Shown: positions 23,725 through 35,769, numbered from the stretch's first letter. The stretch: DNA of 64,000 bases from Harmonia axyridis (GCF_914767665.1 NC_059502.1:5208001-5272000), one strand, 5' to 3'. The notes: generated by a model from the sequence alone, not told the origin. A program made the numbers and translations.

Positions 23725-24160
23725 ATTGGAAATTATGCGATAAGTACTCGAAATTCTTTTGTAGCAAGTCTTTATTGCCGAAAGTTCGTGTTGGACAAAA
23801 ATGGTTCAATCTATTACGCTCTGTTGTAGTGGAGGTGAATGCTGCACTATACACTGGCATGCCTGTTGTCCAGAATATCGATTATATTATGAGAAATATC
23901 GATAGATCGTCATGTTACTATTTGTAGCACCATCGCCCAGAAGCTGAACATCGATCATAAAACCGTTTTGAAATATTCACAGATTGCTTGATCAAAAAAC
24001 AGCTCGATGTTTTGGTGTTACACATTCTGGCGCAAAAAAAAAACTTTTTGCACCGAATTTCCATTTGCGAATCACTGCTGCATTCCTAAAAATCCACAAA
24101 TTTCCGAAGAGGACTAGAAATTATCCTAAACATGTAATATATCTAAATGGACCAAAAATG
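23725..24160 (+). mobile_element. Fossil mariner segment, unit E16
   Basis: Distal frame 23984-24172 gives NFHLRITAAFLKIHKFPKR, matching unit E13 and marking a local duplication. Confidence 0.66.
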
Positions 24161-24453
24161 ATTAATTATTAATATTATAATGTCAACAGTGATTGGGAAA
24201 TCCTCTCCCCTGAAAACTTTTGTACTCATAATAATAATAAAGCTTATTCATGATTCAATAAAGTTACATCTATAAACATGATTACCACAGAGGTACTAAT
24301 TTATTTCCAAAAAAATACCTGTACGTGGTAACACCCTGTAAGTTGTTACTGGTATGTTGAAGTTTTGTCGATATTGGTATTTTAACGTGTTATCATTACT
24401 GGTTTGTTAAAATTTCCATTAGTTGGTTTTTTTTCAACCATGTTATTTTTCAG

Positions 24454-24746
24454 GTCATACTTGTGAATTATGTGGTCGAGGGTACAAACTTAGAATATCT
24501 CTTTTGAGGCATATTAAATATGAGTGTTCCAAAAAGCCGAAATTCAAATGTCCTAATTGTGATTTCAAAACGAAACAGAGATGTATTTTAAATAAGCATA
24601 TTTCTAAACGAGCGCTGAATTCATCAGATTATTACAAATGCACTGCTTGCAATCGATGCTTTTGTTTTAAGAGGAATCTAGACGCTCATCATTTTAAAAT
24701 CGAATGTGATGAGAAATTGAACGAAACGACTCACTCAACGAAATAA
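24454..24746 (+). CDS. lola: lola terminal exon E17, three fingers
   Basis: Near-identical to E14, with KLRISLLRH in finger 1 (Ile for Thr), the usual Asn in CTACNRCF, and KIEC for KNEC before the last Cys. All zinc ligands present in E14 are kept. The duplication includes the upstream pyrimidine tract and downstream UTR. Acceptor cag ends at 24453. Confidence 0.89.
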
Positions 24747-24937
24747 AGATAATTCTCAAGTGACGTCGTTATACAAATTGTATAAATTAAGATTTGACTA
24801 CTAAATGTGAAAAATGTTTATTCTCGTTAAATAAAATATCATATTCCTAAGATTAATATTCATTTACTAATAATTAATTGTATCCAGAACTAATTAATTA
24901 TAGATTATTAATTGATCAAATAAATATATCATTGGAA

Positions 24938-25135
24938 ATTATGGGATAAGTACTTGAAATTCTTTTGTAGCAAGCCTTTATTGCCGAAAGTTCGTGTTGG
25001 ACAAAAATGGTTCAATCTATCACGCTCTGGTGTAGTGGAGGTGAATGCTGCACCACCATCTGGCATGCCTGTCGTAAAGAATATCGATTATATCATTAGA
25101 AATATCGATAGATCGTGATGTTTGTCTATTCGTCC
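24938..25135 (+). mobile_element. Fossil mariner segment, unit E17, 3' truncated
   Basis: Stops after the RSGVVEVNAAPPSG region. A deletion of about 350 bases joins it to the conserved pre-exon block, which explains the short 855-bp interval to E18. Confidence 0.66.
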
Positions 25136-25308
25136 AAAAAAACCCTATTTTCCGGACTTGTTACGTAAATTACTATTACGTGGTAACACCCTGTAAGTTG
25201 TTACTGGTATCTCGAAGTTTTTTCGATATTGGTATTTTAACGTGTTGTCATTACTGGTTTGTTAATATTTTCATTAGTTGGTTTTTTTTCAACCATGTTA
25301 TTTTTCAG

Positions 25309-25607
25309 GGCATACTTGTGAGTTATGTGGTCGAGGGTACACACTTAGATCATCTCTTTTGAGGCATATTAAATATGAGTGTTCCAAAAAGCCGGCATTC
25401 AAATGTCCTAATTGTGATTATAAAACGAAACTGAAATGTAATTTATATAAGCATATTTCTAAACGAGCGTTGAATTCATCAGATCATTACGAGTACAAAT
25501 GCCATGCTTGCAATCGCTGCTTCTGTTTTAAAAGGAACCTAGCCGCTCATCATTATAAAAACGAATGTGATAAGATATTGAACGAAAGGACTTACTCAAC
25601 GAAATGA
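25309..25607 (+). CDS. lola: lola terminal exon E18, three fingers
   Basis: Finger 1 is CELCGRGYTLRSSLLRH. Finger 2 is the LKCNLYKH module and finger 3 is CHACNRCFCFKRNLAAHH with YKNEC. The tail is DKILNERTYSTK. It groups with E16 and E21 by the HYEYKC-type linker, but keeps Cys where those have Trp. Acceptor cag ends at 25308. Confidence 0.88.
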
Positions 25608-25789
25608 AGATGATTATGAACTGACGTTGCTATACACATTGTATAAATTAAGATTTGACTACTAAATCTGAAAAACGTTTATTCTCGTTAAATAAAATAT
25701 CATGTTCCTAAAATGAATATCAATCCACTTATAATTAATTATATCCAGATCTGATTAATTATATATTATTAATTAATTGAATAATTATA

Positions 25790-26215
25790 TCATTGGAAAT
25801 TATGCGATAAGTACTTGAAATTCTTTTGTAGCAAGCCTTTATTGCCGAAAGTTCGTGTTGGACAAAAATGGTTCAATCTATTACGCTCTGTTGTAGTGGA
25901 GGTGAATGCTGCACCATACACTGGCATGCCTGTTGTCCAGAATATCGATTATATTATGAGAAATATCCATAGATTGTCATGTTTCTATTTGTAGCATCGT
26001 CCAGAAGCTGAACATCGATCATAAAAACGTTTTGAAATATTCACAGATTGCTTGATCAAAAAAAAGCTCGATGTTTTGGTGCTACACGTTCTGGCGCAAA
26101 AAAATACTTAATGCACCGAATTTCCATTTGCGAATCACTGCTGCATACCTAACAATCCACTTTCTGAAGCGGACTAGAAATTGTCCTATACATGTTGTAT
26201 ATCTAAATGGACCAA
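25790..26215 (+). mobile_element. Fossil mariner segment, unit E18
   Basis: Shares the NAAPYTG variant and the Val-for-Gly change with unit E16. Confidence 0.65.
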
Positions 26216-26513
26216 AAATGATTAATTATTTATTATAATGTCAACAGAGATTGGGGATTCCTTTCCCCTGAAATATTTTGTACTCATAATAATAATAAAG
26301 TTTATTCATGATTCAATAAAGTTACATCTATAAACATGATTACCACAGAGGTACTAATTTATTTCCTAAAAAAATGACCTGTACGTGGTAATACCCTGTA
26401 AATCGTTACTGGTATGTTAAAGTATTGTCGATGTTGGTATTTTAACGTGTTGTCATTACTGGTTTGTAAACTTTTTCATTATTGGTTTTTTTTTCAACAT
26501 TGTTATTTTTCAG

Positions 26514-26806
26514 GTCATACTTGTGAGTTATGTGGTCGAGGGTACAAAAATAGAAGTTCTCTTTATAGGCATATTAAATATGAGTGTTCCAAAAAGCCGA
26601 CATTCAAATGTCCTAATTGTGATTATAAAACGAAACTGAAATATATTTTATCAAAGCATATATCTAATCGTGATCCGAATTCTTCAGATTATTACAAATG
26701 CGATTCTTGCAAACGCCGCTTTTGTTTCAAGAGGAACCTAGCCGATCATCATTATAAAAACGAATGTGATGAGAAATTGAACAAAACGACTTACTCAACG
26801 AAATGA
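26514..26806 (+). CDS. lola: lola terminal exon E19, three fingers
   Basis: Finger 1 is CELCGRGYKNRSSLYRH with IKYEC. Finger 2 is CPNCDYKTKLKYILSKH with ISNRDPNSSD. Finger 3 is CDSCKRRFCFKRNLADHH, having Lys-Arg-Arg after the second Cys instead of Asn-Arg-Cys. The tail is DEKLNKTTYSTK. E22, 3651 bp downstream, is its closest relative. Acceptor cag ends at 26513. Confidence 0.88.
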
Positions 26807-26987
26807 AGATAATTCTCAAGTGACGTCGTTATACAAATTGTATAAATCAAGATTTGACTACTGAATGTGAAAAATGTTTATTCTCGTTAAATAAAATATC
26901 ATATTCCTAAGATGAATATTCATTTACTAATACTTAATTATATCCAGAACTAATTAATTATTTATTATTAATTGATCAAATGAATAT

Positions 26988-27385
26988 ATCATTGGAAATT
27001 ATGGGATAAGTACTTGAAATTCTTTTGTAGCAAGCATTTATTGCCGAAAGTTCGTGTTGGACAAAAATGTTTCATTCTATCACGTTCTGGTGTAGTGGAG
27101 GTGAATGATGTACCATACTCTGGCATGCCTGTCGTAAAGAGAATCGATTATATCATGAGAAATATCGATAGATCGTCATGTTTTTATTTATAGCTTCGTC
27201 CAGAAGCTGAACATCGATCATAAAATCGTTTTGAAATATTCACTGATTACTTGATCAAAGAAGAGCTCGATGTTTTGGTGCAACACGTTCCGGCGCAAAA
27301 AAAAAATTAATGCACCAAATTTCCATTTGGGAATCACTGCTGCATTCCTAAAAATCCACAAATTTCTGAAGCGGACTAAAAATTA
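26988..27385 (+). mobile_element. Fossil mariner segment, unit E19
   Basis: Nearly the same as the unit E14 copy, including CFILSRSGVVEVND. Confidence 0.66.
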
Positions 27386-27677
27386 AAAAAAATATTAATT
27401 ATAAACATTATAATGTCAACAGAGATTCCTCTCCCCTGAAATCTTTTGTACTCATAATAATAATAAAGTTTATTCATGATTCAATATAGTTACATCTATA
27501 AACATGATTACCACAGAGGTACTAATTTATTTCCAAAAAATTATCTGTACGTGGTAACACCCTGTAAGTTGTTTTTGGTATGTTGAAGTTTTGTCGATAT
27601 TGGTATTTTAACGTGTTGTCATTACTGGTTTATTAACATTTTCATACGTCGTTTTTTTCAACATTGTTATTTTTCAG

Positions 27678-27970
27678 GTCATACCTGTAAGTTATGTGGT
27701 CGAGGGTACAAAAATAGAAGTTCTCTTTATAGGCATACTAAGTATGAGTGTTCCAAAAAGCCGACATTCAAATGTCCTAATTGTGATTATATAACGAAAC
27801 TGAAATTTAATTTATCACAGCATATATCTAGTCGTGGCCCGAAATCTTCAGATTATTACAAATGCTCTGCTTGCAATCGCTGCTTTTGTTTTAAGAGGAA
27901 TCTAACCCATCATCATGAGATCAACGAATGTGATGGGAAATTGGACGAAAGGACTTACTCAACGAAATAA
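27678..27970 (+). CDS. lola: lola terminal exon E20, three fingers, with new donor-like site
   Basis: Intact frame found from the acceptor (cag ends at 27677). Finger 1 is CKLCGRGYKNRSSLYRH; Lys replaces the Glu seen in all other array copies. That change turns gtgagt into gtaagt, a perfect 5' splice-site hexamer ten bases into the exon. Finger 2 is YITKLKFNLSQH with ISSRGPKSSD. Finger 3 is CSACNRCFCFKRNLTHHH with EINEC. If the new donor is used, this isoform would be spoiled. Confidence 0.84.
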
Positions 27971-28154
27971 AGATAATTCTCAAGTGACGTCGTTATACAA
28001 ATTGTATAAATTAAGATTTGACTACTAAATGTGAAAAATGTTTATTCTCGTTAAATAAAATATCATATTCCTAAGATTAATATTCATTTACTAATAATTA
28101 ATTGTATCCAGAACTAATTAATTATATATTATTAATTGATCAAATAAATATATC

Positions 28155-28545
28155 ATTGGAAATTATGGGATAAGTACTTGAAATTCTTTTGTAACCAGCC
28201 TATATTGCCGAAAGTTCGTGTTGGACAAAAATGGTTCAATCTATCACGCTCTGGTGTAGTGGAGGTGAATGATGCACCACACTCTGGCATGCCTGTCTTA
28301 AAGAATATCGATTATATCATGAGAAATATCGATAGATCGTGATGTTTCTATTTGTAGCTTCGTCCAGAAGCTGAACATCGATCATAAAACCGTTTCAAAA
28401 TATTCACTGATTGCTTGATCAAATAAAAGCTCGATGTTTTGGTGCTACACGTTCTGGCGCAAAAAAAAAAAACTTAATGCACCGAATTTCCATTTGAGAA
28501 TCACTGCTGCATTCCCAAAAATCCACAAATTTCTGAAGCGGACTT
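28155..28545 (+). mobile_element. Fossil mariner segment, unit E20
   Basis: WFNLSRSGVVEVNDAPHSG is readable. The next half has accgtttcaaaatattcac in place of accgttttgaaatattcac. Confidence 0.66.
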
Positions 28546-28559
28546 AAAATTAAAAAAAT

Positions 28560-28697
28560 TATTAATTATTAATATTATAATATATATATAATATTTATAA
28601 TATTTTTTATATATAATATTTTATCGCGTACAGGCTCTGAAGCCTCTGCGATTAATGTTTATGATAAAATAAACTACATTATTATTATTATTATTAT
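28560..28697. repeat. AT/ATT microsatellite insertion, second copy
   Basis: Same order of elements as 22860-22980, with a longer (AT) part and a shorter ATT run. It sits at the same place in its unit, so it was duplicated together with it. Confidence 0.72.
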
Positions 28698-28964
28698 GTC
28701 AACAGAGATTCCTCTCCCCTGAAATCTTTTGTACTAATAATAATTTTAAAGTTTATTCATGATTCAATATAGTTACATCTATAAACATGATTACCACGAA
28801 GGTACTAATTTATTTCCAAAAAAATTACCTTTACGTGGTAACACCCTGTAAGTTCTTACTGGTATCTTGAAGTTTTTTCGATATTGGTATTTTAACGTGT
28901 TGTCATTACTGGTTTGTTAATATTTTCATTAGTTGGTTTTTTTTTCAACCATGTTATTTTTCAG

Positions 28965-29263
28965 GGCATACTTGTGAGTTATGTGGTCGAGGGTACACAC
29001 TTAGATCATCTCTTTTGAGGCATATTAAATATGAGTGTTCCAAAAAGCCGGCATTCAAATGTCCTAATTGTGATTATAAAACGAAACTGAAATGTAATTT
29101 ATATAAGCATATTTCTAAACGAGCGTTGAATTCATCAGATCATTACGAGTTCAAATGCCATGCTTGCAATCGCTGGTTTTGTTTTAAAAGGAATCTAGAC
29201 GCTCATCATTTTAAAAACGAATGTGATAAGAAATTGGACGAAAGGACTCACTCAACGAATTGA
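28965..29263 (+). CDS. lola: lola terminal exon E21, three fingers
   Basis: Closest to E16 and E18: finger 1 TLRSSLLRH, finger 2 LKCNLYKH, linker HYEFKC (Phe for Tyr). Finger 3 CHACNRWFCFKRNLDAHH combines the E16-type Trp with the DAHHFKNEC end found in E13 and E14, a sign of exchange. The tail is DKKLDERTHSTN. Acceptor cag ends at 28964. Confidence 0.88.
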
Positions 29264-29444
29264 AGATAATTATCAACTGACGTTGCTATACATATTGTAT
29301 AAATTAAGATTTGACTACTAAATCTGAAAAATGTTTATTCTCGTTAAATAAAATATCATGTTCCTAAAATGAATATCAATTCACTTATAATTAATTATAT
29401 CCATATCTAATTAATTATATATCATTAATTGATTAAATAATTAT

Positions 29445-29870
29445 ATCATTGGAAATTATGCGATAAGTACTTGAAATTCTTTTGTAGCAAGCCTTTATTG
29501 CCGAAAGTTCGTGTTGGTTCAATCTATCACGCTCTGGTGTAATGGAGGTGAATGATGCAGCACACTCTGGCATGCCTGTCGTCAAGAATATCGATTATAT
29601 CATGAGAAATATCGATAGATCGTCATGTTTCTATTTGAAGCATCGTCCAGAAGCTGAACATCGATCATAAAACCGTTTTGAAATATTCACAGATTGCTTG
29701 ATCAAAAAAAAGCTCGATGTTTTGGTGCTACACGTTCTGGCGCAAAAAAATACTTAAAGCACAGAATTTCCATTTGCGAATCACTGCTGCATACCTAACA
29801 ATCCACAAATTTTTGAAGCGGACTAGAAATTGTCCTATACATGTTCTATATTTAAAGGGACCAAATATGA
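29445..29870 (+). mobile_element. Fossil mariner segment, unit E21
   Basis: Lacks about 12 bases around cgtgttggttcaatc (the aca-aaa-atg codons are lost). Codons for MEVNDAAHSG are present. Confidence 0.65.
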
Positions 29871-30164
29871 TTAATTATTAATATTATAATGTCTACAGAG
29901 ATTGGGGATTCCTCTCCTCTGAAAACTTTTGTACTCATAATGATAATAAAGTTTATTCATGATTCAATATAGTTACATCTATAAACATGATTACCACAGA
30001 GGTACTAATTTATTTCCTAAAAAAATGACCTGTACGTGGTAATACCCTGTAAATCGTTACTGGTATGTTAAAGTATTGTCGATGTTGGTATTTTAACGTG
30101 TTGTCATTACTGGTTTGTTAACATTTTCATTATTGGTTTTTTTTTCAACATTGTTATTTTTCAG

Positions 30165-30445
30165 GTCATACTTGTGAGTTATGTGGTCGAGGGTACAAGA
30201 ATAGAAGTTCCCTTTATAGGCATATTAAATATGAGTGTTCCAAAAAGCCGACATTCAAATGTCCTAATTGTGATTATAAAACGAAACTGAAATATATTTT
30301 ATCGAATCATATATCTAATCGTGATCCGAATTCTTCAGATTATTACAAATGCGATTTTTGCAATCGCCGCTTTTGTTTCAAGAGGAACCTAGCCGATCAT
30401 TATAATAAATACAAATGTGATGAGAAATTGAACAAAACGACTTAA
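30165..30445 (+). CDS. lola: lola terminal exon E22, three fingers
   Basis: Finger 1 is CELCGRGYKNRSSLYRH with IKYEC. Finger 2 is LKYILSNH with ISNRDPNSSD. Finger 3 is CDFCNRRFCFKRNLADH, then YNKYKC, so the second His of the usual HisHis pair is Tyr. It stops four codons early (TAC to TAA) after NKTT. Acceptor cag ends at 30164. Confidence 0.85.
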
Positions 30446-30644
30446 TCAACGAAATGAAGATAATTCTCAAGTGACGTCGTTATACAAATTGTATAAATTA
30501 AGATTTGACTACTAAATGTGAAAAATGTTTATTCTCGTTAAATAAAATATCATATTCTTAAGATGAATATTCATTTACTAATACTTAATTATATCCAGAA
30601 CTAATTAATTATTTATTATTAATTGATTAAATGAATATATCATT

Positions 30645-31070
30645 GGAAATTATGGGATAAGTACTTGAAATTCTTTTGTTACAAGCCTTTATTGCCGAAA
30701 GTTCGTGTTGGACAAAAATGGTTCAATCTATCACGCTCTGGTGTAATGGAGGTGAATGATGCACCACACTCTGGCATGCCTGTTGTCCAGAATATCGATT
30801 ATATCATGAGAAATATCGATAGATCGTCATGTTACTATTTGTAGCACCATCGCCCAGAAGCTGAACATCGATCATAAAACCGTTTTGAAATATTCACAGA
30901 TTGATTGTTCGAAAAAAAGCTCGATGTTTTGGTGCTGCACGTTCTGGCGCAAAAAAAAAAACTTAATGCACCGAATTTCCATCCCTGCTGCAAACCTAAC
31001 AATCTACTTTCTGAAGCGGACTAGAAATTGTCCTATACATGTTGTATATCTGAATGGACCAAAAATGATT
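30645..31070 (+). mobile_element. Fossil mariner segment, unit E22
   Basis: WFNLSRSGVMEVNDAPHSG is present. About 25 bases are missing in the distal part (ttccatccctgctgc). Confidence 0.65.
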
Positions 31071-31364
31071 AATTATTAATATTATAATGTCAACAGAGAT
31101 TGGGAATTCCTCTCCCCTGAAAACTTTTGTACTCATAATAATAATAATAAAGTTTATTCATGATTCAATATAGTTACATCTATAAACATGATTACCACAG
31201 AGGTACTACTTCATTTCCAAATAAATGACCTGTACGTGGTAAAACCCTGTAAGTCGTTACTGGTATGTTAAAGTATTATCGATGTTGGTATTTTGACGTG
31301 TTGTCATTACTGGTGTGTTAACATTTTCCTTATTGGTTTTTTTTTCAACCATGTTATTTTTCAG

Positions 31365-31657
31365 AACATACTTGTGAGTTATGTGGTCGAGGGTACACAC
31401 ATAGAAGATCTCTTCAAAGGCATACTAAATATGAGTGTTCCAAAAAGCCGAAATTCAAATGTCCTAATTGTGATTATAAAACGAAACTGAAATATAATTT
31501 ATCACAGCATATATCTTATCGTGACCCGAATTCTTCAGATTATTACAAATGCTCTGCTTGCAATAGCTGCTTTTGTTTCAAGAGGAACCTAGCCGATCAT
31601 CATTATAAAAACGAATGTGATGGGAAATTGGACGAAAGGACCTACTCAACGAAATGA
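31365..31657 (+). CDS. lola: lola terminal exon E23, three fingers
   Basis: Entry codon bases AA, as in E28 and E31, rather than GT or GG. Finger 1 is CELCGRGYTHRRSLQRH, which pairs the TH-type helix of E6 and E7 with Gln at position 5. Finger 2 is LKYNLSQH with ISYRDPNSSD, as in E15. Finger 3 is CSACNSCFCFKRNLADHH. It is a clear mosaic of two exon types. Acceptor cag ends at 31364. Confidence 0.86.
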
Positions 31658-31844
31658 AGATAATTCTCAAGTGACGTCGTTATACAAATTGTATAAATTA
31701 AGATTTGACTACTAAATCTGAAAAATGTTTATTCTCGTTAAATAAAATATCATATTCCTAAGATGAATAGTATCCATTTACTAATAACTAATTATATCCA
31801 GAACTAATTAATTATGTATTATTAATTCATTAAATGCATATATC

Positions 31845-32265
31845 ATTGGAAATTATGGTAAAAGTACTTGAAATTTTTTTATTGCAAGCCTTTATTGCCG
31901 AAAGTTCGTGTTGGACAAAAATGGTTCGATCTATGAGGCTCTGGTGTAGTGGAGGTGAATGATTCACCTTAATCTGGCATGCCCGTCATTAAGAATATCG
32001 ATTATATCATGAGAAATATCGATCGATCATCATGTTACTATTTGTAGCATCGCCCAGAATCATAAAACCGTTTTGAAATATTCACTGATTGCTCGATCAA
32101 AAAAGAACTCGATGTTTTGGTGCCACACGTTCTGGCGCAAAAAACAAACTTAATGCACCGAATTTCCATTTGCGAATCACTGCTGCATACCTAACAATCT
32201 ACTTTCTGAAGCGGACTAGAAATTGTCCTATACATGTTATATATCTAAATGGACCAAAAATGATT
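31845..32265 (+). mobile_element. Fossil mariner segment, unit E23
   Basis: Shortened in the middle (catcgcccagaatcataaaac). The distal open frame is at 32089-32274. Confidence 0.65.
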
Positions 32266-32559
32266 AATTATTAATATTATAATGTCGACAGAGATTGGGG
32301 ATTCCTCTCCCCTGAAAACTTTTGTACTCATAATAATAATAAAGTTTATTCATCATTCAATATAGTTACATCTATAAACATGATTACCACGGAGGTATTA
32401 ATTTATTTCCAAAAAAATTACCTGTACGTTGTAACACCCTGTAAGTTGTTACTGGTATGTTGAAGTTTTGTCGATATTGGTATTTTAACGTGTTATCATT
32501 ACTGGTTTGTTAATATTTCCATTAGTTGTTTTTTTTTTTTCAACCATGTTATTTTGCAG

Positions 32560-32852
32560 GGCATACTTGTGAGTTATGTGGTCGAGGGTACAAAAATAGA
32601 AGTTCTCTTTATAGGCATACTAAATATGAGTGTTCCAAAAAGCCGGCATTCAAATGTCCTAATTGTGATTTCAAAACAAAACATAGATGTCATTTATATC
32701 AGCATATTTCTAAACGAGCGTTGAATTCATCAGATTATTACAAATGCGTTGCCTGCAATCGCTGCTTTTGTTTTAAGAGGAACCTAGCCGATCATCATAA
32801 TAAAAACGAATGTGATAGGAAATTGGACGAAAGGACTTACTCAACGAAATAA
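32560..32852 (+). CDS. lola: lola terminal exon E24, three fingers
   Basis: The acceptor reads attttgcag, where the other array units have atttttcag, after a run of 14 T. Finger 1 is CELCGRGYKNRSSLYRH. Finger 2 is CPNCDFKTKHRCHLYQH with ISKRALNSSD, and its helix (H, R, C, H) is unique. Finger 3 is CVACNRCFCFKRNLADHH with NKNEC. The tail is DRKLDERTYSTK. Confidence 0.88.
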
Positions 32853-33039
32853 AGATAATTCTCAACTGACGTTGCTATAGACATTGTATAAATTAAGATT
32901 TGACTACTAAATCTGAAAAATGTTTATTCTCGTTAAATAAAATATCATATTCCTAAGATGAATAGTATATATTTACTAATAACTAATTATATCCAGATCT
33001 AAATAATTATATATTAATAATTGATTAAATAATTATATC

Positions 33040-33450
33040 ATTGGAAATTATGCGATAAGTACTTGAAATTCTTTTGTAGCAAGCCTTTATTGCCGAAAGT
33101 TCGTGTTGGACAAAAATGGTTCAATCTATTACGCTCTGTTATAGTGGAGGTGAATGATGCACCATACACTGGCATGCCTGTTGTCCAGAATATCGATTAT
33201 ATTATGAGAAATATCGATAGATCGTCATGTTTCTATTTGTAGCATCGTCCAGAAGCTGAATATCGATCATAAAACCGTTTTGAAATATTCACAGATTGCT
33301 TGATCAAAAAAAAGCTAGATGGCGCAAAAAAAAACTGCACCGAATTTCCATTTGAGAATCACTGCTGCATTCCCAAAAATCCACAAATTTCTGAAGCGGA
33401 CTAGAAATAGTCCTATACATGTTGTATATCTAAATGGACCAAAAATGATT
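33040..33450 (+). mobile_element. Fossil mariner segment, unit E24
   Basis: About 25 bases of the KKLDV-encoding part are missing (gctagatggcgc). Upstream half is intact. Confidence 0.65.
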
Positions 33451-33739
33451 AATTATTAATATTATAATGTCAACAGAGATTGGGAATTCCTCTCCCCTGA
33501 AAACTTTTGTACTCATAATAATAATAATGTTTATTCTTGACTCAGTATAGTTACATCTATAAACATGATTACCACGAGGTACTAATTTATTTCCAAAAAA
33601 ATTTCCTGTACGTGGTAACACCCTGTAAGTTGTTTTTGGTATGTTGAAGTTTTGTCGATATAGGTATTTTAACGTTTTGTCATTACTGGTTTGTTAACAT
33701 TTTCATTAGTTGGTTTTTTTCAACCATGTTATTTTTCAG

Positions 33740-34020
33740 GGTATATTTGTGAGTTCTGTGGTCGACAGTATAAACTTAGAAGATCTCTTTATAGGCATAC
33801 TAAATTTGAGTGTTCCAAAAAGCCGCCATTCAAATGTCCTAATTGTGATTTCAAAACAGAACAGAAAAGTAATTTATATAAGCATATTTCTAAACGAGCG
33901 CTGAATTATAACAAATGCTCTTCTTGCAATCGCTGCTTTTGTTTTAAGAGGAATCTAGACGCTCATCGTTTTAACGAATGTGATGGGAAATTGGACGAAA
34001 CGACCCACTCAACGAGATGA
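33740..34020 (+). CDS. lola: lola terminal exon E25, three fingers, short linker
   Basis: Finger 1 is CEFCGRQYKLRRSLYRH with KFEC. Finger 2 is CPNCDFKTEQKSNLYKH, with Glu for Lys. The linker to finger 3 is cut by three residues (ISKRALNYNKC), and the last knuckle by one (HRFNEC). Finger 3 is CSSCNRCFCFKRNLDAH. The tail is DGKLDETTHSTR. Acceptor cag ends at 33739. Confidence 0.88.
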
Positions 34021-34204
34021 AGATAATTCTCAAGTGACGTCGTTATACAAATTGTATAAATTAAGATTTGACTACTAAATGTGAAAAATGTTTATTCTCG
34101 TTAAATAAAATATCATATTCCTGAGATGAATATTCATTTACTAATAATTAATTATATCCAGATCTAATAAGTTATATATTATCAATTGATTAAATAATTA
34201 TATC

Positions 34205-34620
34205 ATTGGAAATTATGCGATAAATACTTGAAGTTTTTTTGTAACAAGCCTTTATTGCCGAAAGTTCGTGTTGGACAAAAATGGTTCAATCTATCACGCT
34301 CTGGTGTAGTGGAGGTGAATGATGTACCACCATCTGGCATGCCTGTCGTCAAGAATATCGATTATATTATGAGAAATATCGATAGATCGTCATGTTTCTA
34401 TTGGTTGCATCGTCCAGCCTATTTTCAGAAGGCTTGATTATAAAAAGCTCGATGTTTGGGTGCTTCAAGTTCTGGCGCAAAAAAAAAGTTTATTTACCGA
34501 ATTTCCATTTGCGAATCTCTGCCTTCCTAAAAATCCACCAATTTCTGATGGAGACTTGAAATTAAAAATGAATCACTTACGACAATGACTTCTTCTTTAC
34601 ATGTAATAAATTTAAATGGA
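34205..34620 (+). mobile_element. Fossil mariner segment, unit E25
   Basis: WFNLSRSGVVEVNDVPPSG is in frame 34228-34437. The junction tattggttgcatcgtccagc lacks about 40 bases. Keeps the catalytic-region remnant cttacgacaatgacttc. Confidence 0.67.
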
Positions 34621-34912
34621 CCAAAAATGATTAATTATTAATATTATAATATCAACCGAGATTGGAGATTCCTCTCCCCTGAAAACTCATAATAATGATA
34701 ACGTTTATTTATGATTCAATATAGTTGATCTATAAACATGATTACCACAGAGATACTAATTTATTGCTGAAAAATTACCTGTACGTGGTAACACCCTGTA
34801 AGTCGTTATGGTATGTTAAAGTATTCTCGATATTGGTATTTTAACGTGTTGTCATTACTGGTTTGTTAATATTTTCATTAGTTGGTTTTTTTTTCAACCA
34901 TGTTATTTTCGG

Positions 34913-35178
34913 TGTATATTTGTGAGTTCTGTGGACGAGGGTACACATATAGATCATCTCTTTATACTAAATATGAGTGTTTCGAAAAGTCGACATTCAA
35001 ATGCCCTCATTGTGATTATAAAACGAAACAGAAATGTAATTTATATAAGCATATTTCTAATCGTGATCTGAATTCATTATATTATTACAAATGCAATGTT
35101 TGCAATCTCTGTTTTTGTTTTAAGAGGAACCTAACCCATCATCATGAGAACAACGAATGTGATGGGAAATTGGTCTAA
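34913..35178 (+). pseudogene. lola: lola exon E26 with lost splice acceptor
   Basis: The frame is open across three fingers, but the acceptor position reads ttattttcggtgtat where other units read ttatttttcagggtat, so no AG is left at the border. Finger 1 (CEFCGRGYTYRSSLYTKYEC) lost Arg-His by a 6-bp deletion and with it a zinc ligand. Finger 2 is QKCNLYKH and finger 3 CNVCNLCFCFKRNLTHH. Two independent defects make it likely non-functional, although downstream stops have not yet accumulated. Confidence 0.75.
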
Positions 35179-35364
35179 ACGAATTACTCAACAGAATGAA
35201 GATTATTCTCAAGTGACATCGTTGTACAAATTTTATAAATTTTTATTTGACTACTGAATGTGAAAAAAACTTTATCCTCGTTAATTAAATTATCATATTC
35301 CCAATATGAAAATGCGTTTACTAATAATTAATTGTTTATTATTAATTGAATAAATAATTATTCC

Positions 35365-35610
35365 ATTGGATATTATGCAACAAGTTCTCAAAAGTTTTCT
35401 GAAACAAATCTAAAATGCCAAAAGTTCGTGTTGCACAAAAATTGTTCAAGCTATCACGCTCTGGTGTAGTGGAGGTAAATTGTGCAATACACTCTGGTAG
35501 TTCTGTCGTCAAGAATATCGGTTAAATCATGAGGAATGCCCATAGATCATCATATTACTATTTGTAGCATCACCCAGTAGCTGAACATCGATCATAAAAC
35601 CCTTTTGAAC
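35365..35610 (+). mobile_element. Fossil mariner segment, unit E26, 3' truncated
   Basis: Most diverged full-start copy; it ends after cgatcataaaacccttttga, and a deletion makes the interval to E27 857 bp. Confidence 0.6.
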
Positions 35611-35769
35611 TGTTTTATGACAACTGAAAACTTAACACTTATTTGGTAACACCCTGTAAGTCGTTAATGTTATGTTGAAGTATTGTCAATATTGGTATTT
35701 TAACGTGTTGTCATTACTGGTATGTTAATATTTCCATTAGTCAGTTTTTTCAATCATGTTATTTTTCAG

